From positions 1-45,026 of the forward strand of contig NZ_KQ058838.1 of assembly GCF_000982955.1 (NCBI RefSeq): DNA of 45,026 bases, read 5' to 3'. This stretch comes from Micromonospora sp. HK10 (GTDB taxonomy: Bacteria; Actinomycetota; Actinomycetes; Mycobacteriales; Micromonosporaceae). Under the pieces are notes generated by a model, which saw only the letters and a program-made list of their open reading frames with translations, had not been told where the DNA came from and searched no databases. The position numbers and the translations under genes are program-made. Of this stretch, positions 31,634 to 39,613 are shown piece after piece; the first letter of the stretch is position 1, and each line of letters opens with the position of its first letter.

Positions 31634-32394
31634 ACACCGCCACCGGGTTCCTCCGCGTGCTCGCGGTGGACGACGAGCCGCCGGCGCTGGACGAGCTGGC
31701 GTACCACCTGCGAGCGGATCCGCGGGTGGCCCGGCTGCACACCGCCGGGGACGCCACCGAGGCGCTGCGGCTGCTCCGCGACGGGGACGTGGACGTGGTC
31801 TTCCTGGACATCCGGATGCCCGGCCTGGACGGCATGGAGCTGGCCCGGGTGCTGCGCCGGTTCGCCCGGCCACCGGCGATCGTCTTCGTCACCGCGTACG
31901 ACGACGGCGCGGTGGACGCCTTCGACCTGGGCGCCACGGACTACGTGCGCAAGCCGGTACGGGCGGAACGGCTGGCCGAGTCGCTGCGCCGGGTGATCGG
32001 TTCCCGGGTGGTGCCCTCGCATCCGGCGGCGCTGGCCCGGGCCGAGGAGGACCCGACGATCCCGATCGAGCTGGCCGGGACGACCCGGATGCTGCCCCGC
32101 TCGGCGGTGCGCTGGGTGGAGGCGCAGGGCGACTACGCCCGGCTGCACACCGCGGACGGTTCGCACCTGGTCCGGGTCTCGCTGGCCACCCTGGCGGAGC
32201 GCTGGGCGGATGCGGGTTTCGTGCGGATCCACCGGTCGTACCTGGTGCAGCTGCGGCTGATCGCGGAGCTGCGGCTGGTCAACTCCGGGTACGTGGTGGT
32301 GATCGACGGGTCGGAGTTGCCGGTGAGCCGCCGGCACACCCGGGAGTTGAAGGACAAGCTGGTCCGGGCCGCCAAGCAGGACTGGAACCGCTGA
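31630..32394 (+). CDS. LytTR-family response regulator
   Basis: 254 residues; ATGA overlap with the kinase. Receiver domain with VDDEPPALDELAYHL, phospho-acceptor Asp60 in VFLDIRMPGLDG, and the conserved Lys in YVRKPV. A C-terminal LytTR DNA-binding domain (about 145-254) has VRWVEAQGDYARLHT, FVRIHRSYLV and LPVSRRHTRELK. It probably regulates one or both nearby SSS symporter modules, by analogy with BtsSR and YpdAB; binding sites were not identified. Confidence 0.93.
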   Translation: MNTATGFLRVLAVDDEPPALDELAYHLRADPRVARLHTAGDATEALRLLRDGDVDVVFLDIRMPGLDGMELARVLRRFARPPAIVFVTAYDDGAVDAFDLGATDYVRKPVRAERLAESLRRVIGSRVVPSHPAALARAEEDPTIPIELAGTTRMLPRSAVRWVEAQGDYARLHTADGSHLVRVSLATLAERWADAGFVRIHRSYLVQLRLIAELRLVNSGYVVVIDGSELPVSRRHTRELKDKLVRAAKQDWNR

Positions 32395-32433
32395 GCGGAG
32401 ATTTTCCGCCGGACCGGGAATACGCGCCACTTG

Positions 32434-32448
32434 CCGTACGCTGTACGG
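32434..32448. promoter_or_regulatory. TetR-type palindrome upstream of the gene at 32477
   Basis: CCGTAC-GCT-GTACGG is a perfect 6-bp inverted repeat, with a further CCGTAC at 32453-32458. It lies inside a possible promoter (TTGCCG 32431-32436, TACGAC 32456-32461). No TetR gene is in the window. Confidence 0.4.
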
Positions 32449-32476
32449 GACGCCGTACGACAGAGTGGAGGCTCGC

Positions 32477-33139
32477 ATGCCCGACAGCCGTTACGACGCC
32501 GCGACCGACTTCGACCGGCAGCTCGACCGCCTCGTGCAGCTCGGCTACCCCGCCCTGGCCGGGCTGACCGAGGACGCCTTCCGCGACCTGCTCACCCCGC
32601 TGCGGGAAGCGGCCGTCGCCGGGGCGGCCGGGCTGGCCGCACCCACCGACCGGCGGGTGCCGTTCCTGCTGGTGACCACCCGCGAGCTGGTGCCGGTCGA
32701 GGAACGGATCGCGTTGACCACGCTCGCCGGCAAGCGCAAGCCCGGCGTGCTCGACCGGAACTTTCCCGCCGCCGACCTGCCCGGCTTCGACCCGATCAAG
32801 GAACTGGAGGTGCCGGCCGGGCCGGCGTACCTGCTCTTCGACGTGGACCGGGGCGAGGAGTACCGCAACCTGCCGCCGGCCACCGCGCTGGAACAGATGA
32901 CCGCGGCGGGCCGGCTGCCGATCACCATCGACGAGGGGCTGGCCTTCGTCACCCTGCACCCGCCGGCCCTGGCCAGCAACCGGTGCTTCTCGCTGGTCGG
33001 ATCGCGGTGCGGGGACCGGCGGGTGCCGGCGCTCTGGATCAGCCAGGGTGCGCCGAAGCTGGGCTGGTGCTGGCACGGCAACCCGCACACCTGGCTCGGC
33101 TCGGCCACGGCCGATCCGGTGCGGGTCGGGCTGAGCTGA
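32477..33139 (+). CDS. Hypothetical protein, DUF5701-like
   Basis: 220 residues; ATG 32477 follows GTGGAG at 7 nt. Recognisable blocks are RVPFLLVTTRELVPVEERI, LDRNFPAADLPGFDP, LLFDVDRGEEYRNL and a C-terminal GWCWHGNPHTWLGSA with conserved aromatic residues. I believe it belongs to the actinobacterial DUF5701 group (from memory). No catalytic motif is obvious. Cytosolic; appears to be monocistronic. Function unknown. Confidence 0.75.
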   Translation: MPDSRYDAATDFDRQLDRLVQLGYPALAGLTEDAFRDLLTPLREAAVAGAAGLAAPTDRRVPFLLVTTRELVPVEERIALTTLAGKRKPGVLDRNFPAADLPGFDPIKELEVPAGPAYLLFDVDRGEEYRNLPPATALEQMTAAGRLPITIDEGLAFVTLHPPALASNRCFSLVGSRCGDRRVPALWISQGAPKLGWCWHGNPHTWLGSATADPVRVGLS

Positions 33140-33199
33140 GCGTCGGGCTGGCCGGAGCGGATGCCGGCGCGGCCGTTCCTGGCCCCCGCCGGCATCCGC

Positions 33200-33751
33200 T
33201 CAGAAGATGTCGCCCACCGGCAGCGCCAACGGAAACGGCTGGTCGGTCCGGAGGGTGTCGGTCGCGCTGAGCACGGCGGCCTCGCGGTAGCCACCGCCGG
33301 CGTTCGCCAGCACGGTCAGCGTCTGCTTGCGCGGCTCGACCAGCCAGTAGCGGGGGATGCCGGCCAGCCCGTACTCGTGCCGTTTGAGGACCAGGTCGCG
33401 GCCCGCGTTGCCGGGTGAGACCACCTCGACGACGAGGAGCACGTCGGCCGGGGCGAGCGCCGGCCCGCCCTGGTCGAGGGCATCCTCCCGGGCGACGAAG
33501 AGATCCGGGACGAAATAGGAGGACCGCTTCGCGCTGACGCCGATGTCCTGCCCGACGAGCAGCCCGGGCGGGGCCTGGCGGTCGAGGAGCCGGCGGAGGC
33601 GGTTGGCGACCGCCCCGTGGAAGACGTCCGCGTGCGGCGACACGAGCAGGCTCCCGTCGAAGATCTCGTAATCCTGGCCGTCCTCGGGAAGGTCCTGGAG
33701 GTCGTCAACCGTCCACGCTTCGCCTTGACCGGGCCGAGCTGGGCTGGTCAC
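33200..33751 (-). CDS. Uma2-family (DUF820) putative endonuclease
   Basis: 183 residues. GTG 33751 is preferred over GTG 33757 because AGGAGG (33764-33759) is 7 nt away. PD-(D/E)XK-like core: PDLFVARED, LLVVEVVSP with the catalytic Glu, and LVLKRHEYGLAGIPRYWLVEP with the Lys. The family is large in actinobacteria and cyanobacteria; its nuclease role is predicted, not generally shown. Stand-alone. It is divergent from the DnaA-box cluster and symporter genes. Confidence 0.87.
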   Translation of the reverse strand: MTSPARPGQGEAWTVDDLQDLPEDGQDYEIFDGSLLVSPHADVFHGAVANRLRRLLDRQAPPGLLVGQDIGVSAKRSSYFVPDLFVAREDALDQGGPALAPADVLLVVEVVSPGNAGRDLVLKRHEYGLAGIPRYWLVEPRKQTLTVLANAGGGYREAAVLSATDTLRTDQPFPLALPVGDIF

Positions 33752-33795
33752 TGTCACACCTCCTCTCTACCGGCTCACCCTGACATCCCCACCCG

Positions 33796-33868
33796 TCGTC
33801 CACAACGAGGCAGCCGTCCGCCACCGGGTTGTCCACAGGAGTGAAGCGTTATCCACACGTTGTCCACA
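33796..33868 (+). promoter_or_regulatory. Cluster of four DnaA boxes, same orientation
   Basis: TCGTCCACA (33796-33804, one mismatch), TTGTCCACA (33829-33837), TTATCCACA (33849-33857, the E. coli consensus) and TTGTCCACA (33860-33868). Start-to-start spacings are 33, 20 and 11 bp; the last is one helical turn. It lies in the 169-bp divergent region between the Uma2 gene and the small membrane protein gene. No dnaA or dnaN is in the window, so it is not obviously oriC. Confidence 0.75.
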
Positions 33869-33885
33869 GCGCCGTCCCCGTACCC

Positions 33886-33913
33886 TTGACAATCCCACCG
33901 AGCAGGCAAGACT
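33886..33913 (+). promoter_or_regulatory. Promoter of the membrane protein/symporter operon
   Basis: Perfect -35 TTGACA (33886-33891), 16 bp, then AAGACT (33908-33913). The ATG at 33921 is 7 nt further, so the transcript is probably leaderless. It begins 18 bp after the last DnaA box. Confidence 0.6.
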
Positions 33914-33920
33914 GCCGGGG

Positions 33921-34364
33921 ATGACCGGAGCCGACGAGCAGGACGGTCCGGGGCGGGGGGTGGCCGCTCCGGTCCCCGCGCCGCGCACCACCGACCCGCC
34001 GCGCCGGACCCGGATCGTGCTGGCCGAGGTGGCCCGCCCGGCCACCCGCGCCGAGCGGACCCGCTCCGAACTGGCCCAGCAGACCCCGGTCGGCGAGACC
34101 CTGGTGCAGGGGCTGGTCCGGGCCCAGCTCAGCCTGGCGCTGCGGCTCAGCCTGCTGGTGCTGATCGCGTTGGGCGGGCTGCCCTGGCTCTTCGCCATCG
34201 CCCCCTCGGTCGGCCGGGTCACCGTGCTCGGGGTCAACCTGCCGTGGCTGCTGCTCGGGGTGGCCGCCTTCCCCTTCCTGATCGGGGTCGGCTGGGCGTA
34301 CGTGCGGCTGGCCGAACGCAACGAGCAGGACTTCACCGACCTGGTCCAGCGGCCGGAGCGCTGA
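33921..34364 (+). CDS. Small two-helix membrane protein paired with the SSS symporter
   Basis: 147 residues. A polar, Pro-rich N-terminus (1-60), then two membrane helices (about 72-92 and 103-125) and a short basic tail. Size, topology and position 1 nt before an SSS symporter match the DUF485/DUF4212 accessory proteins found with ActP-like transporters, though the sequence is not a clear DUF485. Probably a small subunit or chaperone of the symporter (inference). Confidence 0.75.
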   Translation: MTGADEQDGPGRGVAAPVPAPRTTDPPRRTRIVLAEVARPATRAERTRSELAQQTPVGETLVQGLVRAQLSLALRLSLLVLIALGGLPWLFAIAPSVGRVTVLGVNLPWLLLGVAAFPFLIGVGWAYVRLAERNEQDFTDLVQRPER

Positions 34365-34365
34365 G

Positions 34366-36006
34366 ATGGCCAACGGGTACGTCGTCCCGGCGATCGTGGT
34401 GGTCACCCTGGTCACCGTCGGGATCGGCTTCTACGGGCTGCGCCTGGCCCGGACCACCTCCGACTTCCTGGTCGCCTCCCGGGCGGTCAGCCCGACCTGG
34501 AACGCCGCCGCCATCGGCGGGGAATACCTGTCGGCGGCGAGCTTCCTCGGCGTGGCCGGCCTGATCCTCAAGTACGGCGTGGACGTGCTCTGGTACCCGG
34601 TCGGCTTCGCCGCCGGCTACCTGGCGCTGCTGCTCTTCGTGGCCGCCCCGCTGCGCCGCTCCGGGGCGTTCACCCTGCCGGACTTCTGCGAGGTGCGGCT
34701 CGGCTCGCGGCGGCTGCGCAAGCTGGCCACCGTCTTCGTCATCTTCATCGGCTGGCTCTACCTGGTGCCGCAACTCCAGGGCGCCGGGTTGACGTTGAAC
34801 ACGGTCGCCGGTTCGCCGTACCCGGTGGGGGCGCTGCTGGTCGCCGTGGTGGTGACCGCGAACGTGGCGCTGGGCGGGATGCGCGCGATCACCTTCGTCC
34901 AGGCGTTTCAGTACTGGCTCAAGCTGACCGCGCTGGCCGTACCCGCGATCTTTTTGGCGTTGCAGTGGCAGGCCGACGCCCGCCCGGCGGTGACCCCGCC
35001 CGACGGGCCGGCGTTCCGGACCGCGACCACCGTGGTGGTCGAGCACCGCGCGACCCTCACCCTCCCCGACGGCGACATCCGGGAGGTACGCCCCGGCGAC
35101 CGTCTCGACTTCGCCGCCGGCGACCCGGTGCCGGAGGTCGCCGGCACGGCCACCGACGCGACCGACTGGCTCCTCCCGGACACCGCCGGGGACGACGACC
35201 GGGGGTTGTTCGCCACCTACTCGCTGATCCTGGCCACCTTCCTCGGCACCATGGGCCTGCCGCACGTGCTGGTCCGCTTCTACACCAATCCGGACGGCGC
35301 GGCCGCCCGGCGCACCACGCTGGTGGTGCTCGCCCTGGTCGGCGTCTTCTACCTGCTGCCCACCATCTACGGCGTGCTGGGCCGGATCTATACCCCGCAA
35401 CTGCTGATCACCGGGCAGACCGACGCGGTGGTGGTGCTGCTGCCGGGGGCGGCGCTCGGGGACGGCGCGACCGGCCGGCTGCTCGCCGCGCTGGTCTCCG
35501 CCGGGGCGTTCGCCGCCTTCCTCTCCACCTCGTCCGGGCTGCTCACCAGCGTCGCCGGGGTGATCTCCACGGACGTGCTCGGCCGCGGCTCGGTCCGCGG
35601 CTTCCGGCTGGCCACGGTGATCGCGGGCGGGGTGCCGGCGGTCCTCGCCTTGAACGTCTCCGGGCTGGACGTGTCGCAGGTGGTGGGGCTGGCGTTCGCG
35701 GTGGCCGCGTCGAGCTTCTGCCCGCTGCTGGTGCTCGGCATCTGGTGGCGCGGCCTGACCGACCTGGGCGCCGCCGCCGGGGTGCTGGTGGGCGGTGGGG
35801 CGGCGATCGGCGCGGTGCTGCTCACCGTGCTCGGCCCGCCGCTGACCGGGTGGCCGGCCACGCTGACCACCCAGCCGGCCGCCTGGACGGTGCCGCTGGC
35901 GTTCACCGTGATGGTGGCGGTGTCGATGGCCACCCGGCGACGGCTGCCCCCCGACGTCGGAGTCACCATGCTCCGCCTGCACGCCCCGGAGACGCTGCGG
36001 CTCTAG
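34366..36006 (+). CDS. Sodium:solute (cation/acetate-type) symporter, SSS family
   Basis: 546 residues, about 13 membrane helices. SSS features: FLVASRAVSPTWNAAAIGGEYLSAASFLG at the first helix pair (in segments under 20 residues: GGEYLSAASFLGVAGLI), GGMRAITFVQAFQYWLK, the ActP-like LGTMGLPHVLVRFYTNP, and AAFLSTSSGLLTSVAGV. Unusually, an approximately 75-residue soluble insert (about 203-275, rich in Asp and Thr) splits the middle of the protein; many related ActP/DhlC types have some insert here. Imports a small carboxylate with Na+ or H+; substrate not decidable. Confidence 0.92.
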   Translation: MANGYVVPAIVVVTLVTVGIGFYGLRLARTTSDFLVASRAVSPTWNAAAIGGEYLSAASFLGVAGLILKYGVDVLWYPVGFAAGYLALLLFVAAPLRRSGAFTLPDFCEVRLGSRRLRKLATVFVIFIGWLYLVPQLQGAGLTLNTVAGSPYPVGALLVAVVVTANVALGGMRAITFVQAFQYWLKLTALAVPAIFLALQWQADARPAVTPPDGPAFRTATTVVVEHRATLTLPDGDIREVRPGDRLDFAAGDPVPEVAGTATDATDWLLPDTAGDDDRGLFATYSLILATFLGTMGLPHVLVRFYTNPDGAAARRTTLVVLALVGVFYLLPTIYGVLGRIYTPQLLITGQTDAVVVLLPGAALGDGATGRLLAALVSAGAFAAFLSTSSGLLTSVAGVISTDVLGRGSVRGFRLATVIAGGVPAVLALNVSGLDVSQVVGLAFAVAASSFCPLLVLGIWWRGLTDLGAAAGVLVGGGAAIGAVLLTVLGPPLTGWPATLTTQPAAWTVPLAFTVMVAVSMATRRRLPPDVGVTMLRLHAPETLRL

Positions 36007-36096
36007 CTCATCCCCCGGCCAGCCGGCCCCCGAGCTACGGCTCAGGTAGGACCGGGGATCATCCTGTGGCCGGATCGGCCGCTGGACCGGGCGGGA

Positions 36097-36102
36097 TACG
36101 GT
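36097..36102 (+). promoter_or_regulatory. Leaderless -10 (TACGGT) of the ABC operon
   Basis: TACGGT, 7 nt (CGGGGGC), ATG at 36110. The G run is too close to the ATG to act as a normal SD. Confidence 0.45.
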
Positions 36103-36109
36103 CGGGGGC

Positions 36110-36871
36110 ATGGCTGAGCACCCCGCGCTGTCCCTCCGTGGCCTGGTCAAGCGGTTCGACACCAAGGTGGCCGTCGCCGGCGTCGACCTGGACGTGCCGA
36201 CCGGCTCGTTCTACGGGCTGCTCGGCCCGAACGGCGCCGGCAAGACCACCACCCTGTCGATGGCCGTCGGCCTGCTGCGCCCCGACGCCGGCCAGGCCCG
36301 GGTCCTCGGGTACGACGTCTGGGCCGACCCGGTCCGCGCCAAGGGCCTGCTCGGCGTGATGCCGGACGGGGTACGCCTCTTCGACCGGCTCAGCGGGGCG
36401 GAGCTGCTGGCGTACCACGGTCTGTTGCGCGGCATGGACCCGGCGGTGGTCGACCAGCGGGCCGCGGAGCTGCTGGACGTGCTGGCGCTCGGCGACGCCG
36501 GCCGCACTTTGGTGGTCGACTACTCGGCCGGCATGAAGAAGAAGATCGGCCTGGCCTGCGCGCTGCTGCACGGCCCCCGGCTGCTGGTGCTCGACGAGCC
36601 GTTCGAGGCGGTCGACCCGGTCTCGGCCGCGCTGATCCGCGACATCCTGCACCGCTACGTGCTGGGCGGCGGCACGGTCATCTTCTCCAGTCACGTGATG
36701 GAGGTGGTCGAGCGGCTCTGCTCGCACGTGGCGATCCTCGCCCAGGGCCGGATCTGCCGGGTCGGCACGCTCGACGAGGTCCGCGCCGGCCGTCCGCTGG
36801 AGGAGGCCTTCGTGGCGGCGGTCGGCGGCCGGACCGCCACCGGTGAGGAGCTGTCGTGGCTGTCCCGGTGA
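36110..36871 (+). CDS. ABC transporter ATP-binding protein
   Basis: 253 residues. Walker A GPNGAGKTT (39-47), Q-loop region MPDGVRLFDRL, signature YSAGMKKK in place of LSGGQ, Walker B LLVLDEPF, D-loop and switch His (SSHVMEVVERL). The deviating signature is typical of ABC-2/DrrA-like exporters. It overlaps the permease gene by 16 nt and should form a dimer with it to export a drug, lipid or glycan. Cytosolic face of the membrane. Confidence 0.93.
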   Translation: MAEHPALSLRGLVKRFDTKVAVAGVDLDVPTGSFYGLLGPNGAGKTTTLSMAVGLLRPDAGQARVLGYDVWADPVRAKGLLGVMPDGVRLFDRLSGAELLAYHGLLRGMDPAVVDQRAAELLDVLALGDAGRTLVVDYSAGMKKKIGLACALLHGPRLLVLDEPFEAVDPVSAALIRDILHRYVLGGGTVIFSSHVMEVVERLCSHVAILAQGRICRVGTLDEVRAGRPLEEAFVAAVGGRTATGEELSWLSR

Positions 36872-38550
36872 GCGCACCGGACGCGCCGGCCCGGCCGGTC
36901 TCGGCCCGGCACTTCGTCCGGCTCAAGCTGCGGGTGATGGGCAACAACTTCCGGGGCCAGGGCTGGCGGATCGCGCTTTTCGTGGTGGGCGTGTTCTTCG
37001 GGCTCTGGTTCGCCGTCGGCGGCTTCTTCGCGCTGGCCGCCCCCGGCCTGGCCGGCGAGCCCCGGTACGCGCTGCTGGTCGCCGCGTTCGGCGGCAGCCT
37101 GCTGGTGCTGGGCTGGCTGCTGCTGCCGCTGGTCTTCTTCGGCGTGGACGAAACCCTGGACCCGGCCCGGTTCGCCCTGCTCCCGCTGCCCCGGCGCACC
37201 CTGGTCACCGGCCTGTTCGCCGCCGCCCTGGTCAGCGTGCCGGTGGCGGCGACGCTGCTCGCGGTGTGCGGGCTGGTGGTGACCGCCGGGGCGCTCGGCG
37301 GCTGGCTGGCCGCGCTGGTCGCGGTGCTCGGCGCCGCCGGCGGGCTGCTGCTCTGCGTGGCCGTGGCCCGCGCGGTGACCAGCGCGTTCGCCACCATGCT
37401 GCGGTCCCGCCGGGTACGCGACCTGGCCGCGGTGCTGCTCGCGGTGCTGGCCGCGCTGCTCGGGCCGGTGCAGATCTTCGTGGCGGCGGCGGTCCAGCGC
37501 GCCGACTGGGACCGGCTGACCGGGGTGGCCCGGGTGCTCGCGTGGACGCCGTTCGGGGCGCCGTGGACGGCCGGCATCGACGTGGCCGAGGGCCGGGGCG
37601 GAGCCGCCGGGCTGAAGCTTGTGATCACCGGGCTGACGGTGGGCGCGTTGCTGCTCTGGTGGTCGCGGACGCTGGAGTCGGCGATGGTCGGCGCCTCCAG
37701 CGCCGGGCCGGCGCGGCAGCGGCGTGGCCGGATCGGCGGGGCGGTCGCGGAGCTCTTCCCGCGGGCGGTCTCCTGGGCCCGGCGGGACCGGTTCGGCGCG
37801 CTGGTCGCCCGGGAATGCCGCTACTGGTGGCGGGACGCCCGGCGGCGGGCCAACCTGATCACCGTGGCGGTGGTCGGCGTGTTCGTGCCGGTGATGGTCA
37901 ACCTGGGTGGCCCCCGGCTGATCGAGGACGGCGGCCAGGCGTTCGGCCAGGCCACGGCCGACGCGTCGCCGGTGCTGGTCAGCCTCTCGATGCTCTTCGT
38001 CGGCGTGCTCGCCTCGGTCACCCTGGCGAACCAGTTCGGCTTCGACGGCAGCGCGTACGCGGCGAACGTGGTGGCCGGGGTGCCGGGGCGGGTGGAGCTG
38101 CGGGCCAGGATGACCGCGTTCTCGCTCTACGTGGTGCCCATCCTGATCGCCGTCGCGATCGTGCTGGCCGCCGCGCTCGGCCGGCCGGGCTGGCTCGGGG
38201 TGATGGCCGGGGCCCTGTTCGCCGCGTACGGCTGCGGGCTGGCGGTCAACTCCTTCGTGGCGGTGCTCGGCGGCTACGCCCTGCCCGAGACGACCAACCC
38301 GTTCGCCATGAACAGCGGAGCCGGGATGGCGAAGAGCCTGCTCAGCCTGCTCTCCATGGTCTCCTCGACGGTGCTGGGGGTGCCGCTGGTGGTGGCCGCG
38401 GCGCTGCTCGGTGACGTCTGGCTCTGGCTGGCCCTGCCGGTCGGTGTGGCGTACGGGCTGGGCGCGGCGCTGCTCGGGGCGTACCTGGCCGGCGACGCCC
38501 TGGACCGGCGCCAGCCGGAACTGCTGGCCGCCGTCACCCCGAAGCGCTGA
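36856..38550 (+). CDS. ABC transporter permease (ABC-2-like)
   Basis: 564 residues; GTG 36856 with GAGGAG at 5 nt inside the ATPase gene. About 12 hydrophobic segments in two groups, with a central cytosolic region (about 275-320: RRGRIGGAVAELFPRAVSWA and ALVARECRYWWRDARRR). The doubled size suggests two fused six-helix halves. Partner of the ATPase just upstream. Substrate unknown. The SRPBCC gene starts 2 nt after its stop, so all three are one transcript. Confidence 0.87.
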   Translation: MAVPVSAPDAPARPVSARHFVRLKLRVMGNNFRGQGWRIALFVVGVFFGLWFAVGGFFALAAPGLAGEPRYALLVAAFGGSLLVLGWLLLPLVFFGVDETLDPARFALLPLPRRTLVTGLFAAALVSVPVAATLLAVCGLVVTAGALGGWLAALVAVLGAAGGLLLCVAVARAVTSAFATMLRSRRVRDLAAVLLAVLAALLGPVQIFVAAAVQRADWDRLTGVARVLAWTPFGAPWTAGIDVAEGRGGAAGLKLVITGLTVGALLLWWSRTLESAMVGASSAGPARQRRGRIGGAVAELFPRAVSWARRDRFGALVARECRYWWRDARRRANLITVAVVGVFVPVMVNLGGPRLIEDGGQAFGQATADASPVLVSLSMLFVGVLASVTLANQFGFDGSAYAANVVAGVPGRVELRARMTAFSLYVVPILIAVAIVLAAALGRPGWLGVMAGALFAAYGCGLAVNSFVAVLGGYALPETTNPFAMNSGAGMAKSLLSLLSMVSSTVLGVPLVVAAALLGDVWLWLALPVGVAYGLGAALLGAYLAGDALDRRQPELLAAVTPKR

Positions 38551-38552
38551 CC

Positions 38553-39041
38553 ATGCCCGTCGTCGAAGCCGTGGTCACCGTGCCGGTGCCGCCGGAGCTG
38601 GCCTTCGCCGTGTCGCAGACCGTGGCGCCGGTCCGCTACCGCTGGGACCCGTTCGTCCGGGAGCAGCACTTCCTGGCCGGCGCCACCCGGCCGGGCAAGG
38701 GGGTACGCACCTTCACCCGCTCCCGGCACGGCCTGGTCATGGTCAGCGAGTACGTCTCGTACGCCCCGCCCAGCAACGTGGGCATGAAGATGGTGCGCGG
38801 GCCGTGGTTCTTCGAACGGTTCGGCGGCGGCTGGCGGTTCGCGCCGGGGCCCGATCCCGGGACGACGCTCGCCACCTGGCGGTACAACTTCCGCTGCCGG
38901 CCGGCGCTGCTGCGCCCGGTCGCCGAGTGGGTCGGCCGGTGGCTGCTCGGCCGGGACATCCGCCGCCGGATCGCCGGCTACGCGGCCGGCTGCGCCGACC
39001 CGGAGGTGCTGGCCGCCGCCCGCCGCACCCTCGACACCTAG
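38553..39041 (+). CDS. SRPBCC (START-like) family protein
   Basis: 162 residues. It starts with VEAVVTVPVPPELAFAVS, typical of polyketide-cyclase/START-like folds, followed by WDPFVREQHFL, a beta-rich middle (RTFTRSRHGLVMVSEYVSY) and a C-terminal helix (LRPVAEWVGRWLLG) that closes the pocket. It binds a hydrophobic ligand in the cytosol. Being coupled to the ABC exporter, it may present or sense the exported compound (inference). Confidence 0.82.
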   Translation: MPVVEAVVTVPVPPELAFAVSQTVAPVRYRWDPFVREQHFLAGATRPGKGVRTFTRSRHGLVMVSEYVSYAPPSNVGMKMVRGPWFFERFGGGWRFAPGPDPGTTLATWRYNFRCRPALLRPVAEWVGRWLLGRDIRRRIAGYAAGCADPEVLAAARRTLDT

Positions 39042-39101
39042 GACCGAGGCAGGTGCCGGAAGTCGAGCCGCCGGTGCTTCACCGCGCCGGTCAGCCCCGG
39101 T

Positions 39102-39359
39102 TCAGGCCGTACGGCGAATGACCGCGTACAACTCGTGGCCGTCGCCGATGCTGCTGATGTTGACCAGTTCCCAGCCGTAGTTGGACAGGTGCTCGACGGC
39201 CTCCAGCAGCGGCTGGAAACCGCTGTGCCCCCAACCCCGCCGAGCGGTGACCACGAGATGCCGGTACGGGTAGACGCGCAGGTCGATCCGGCCGTCGCGG
39301 ACGGCGTCGGCGCTGACCATCCGCTCCCTGGCGAGCCGCTCCGGCGGAATCATCGACAT
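39102..39359 (-). CDS. Small hypothetical protein (DUF4177-like fold)
   Basis: 85 residues from ATG 39359. The C-terminal half reads FQPLLEAVEHLSNYGWELVN then a strand HELYAVIRR, the helix-GWELV-strand pattern of DUF4177-like proteins. Function unknown. TACCCT lies exactly 7 nt before the ATG. Confidence 0.72.
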   Translation of the reverse strand: MSMIPPERLARERMVSADAVRDGRIDLRVYPYRHLVVTARRGWGHSGFQPLLEAVEHLSNYGWELVNISSIGDGHELYAVIRRTA

Positions 39360-39366
39360 GCCGGGC

Positions 39367-39372
39367 AGGGTA
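39367..39372 (-). promoter_or_regulatory. Leaderless -10 (TACCCT) of the DUF4177-like gene
   Basis: TACCCT on the minus strand, then 7 nt, then the ATG ending at 39359. There is no SD. Confidence 0.5.
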
Positions 39373-39392
39373 GGCCCTCCGGTCGAGTCCGG

Positions 39393-39452
39393 ACCGGCGG
39401 AGGCTGGTCAGGGCCGGCGGAGGTCGGTCAGGACCGGCGGAGGCTGGTGACC
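39393..39452. repeat. Three 20-bp tandem repeats across the DUF397 stop codon
   Basis: ACCGGCGGAGGCTGGTCAGG (39393-39412) and two near-copies at 39413-39432 and 39433-39452. The DUF397 stop (39428-39430) is in the second copy, and the third encodes the last residues (SLRRS). Confidence 0.8.
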
Positions 39453-39613
39453 AGGGCCCGCCAGGCGGCCGGCGGGAAGGTGAGGGTCGGCCCCGACGGG
39501 TCCTTGCTGTCCCGGACCAGCACCACCCCGGGCAGATTGTCCGCGACCTCGACGCAGTTGCCCTCGTTGGCGGACCGGATCGGCTTCCGCCAGCGGGGTG
39601 TGGCACTGGTCAT
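39428..39613 (-). CDS. DUF397 protein (Scr2-like partner of the XRE regulator)
   Basis: 61 residues: WRKPIRSANEGNCVEVAD, then VLVRDSKDPSGPTLTFP and AWRALV, the full DUF397 signature. The ATG (39611-39613) overlaps the XRE stop (ATGA). In Streptomyces such pairs (Scr1/Scr2, abaA-like loci) behave as regulator plus small protein with toxin/antitoxin-like or developmental effects. Confidence 0.92.
   Translation of the reverse strand: MTSATPRWRKPIRSANEGNCVEVADNLPGVVLVRDSKDPSGPTLTFPPAAWRALVTSLRRS

Noticed and set aside
33796..33868. The DnaA-box cluster as the chromosomal oriC.
   Set aside because: No dnaA, dnaN or recF is present, there are only four boxes and no AT-rich unwinding region; actinomycete origins have many more boxes between dnaA and dnaN. 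Kept as a cluster only.
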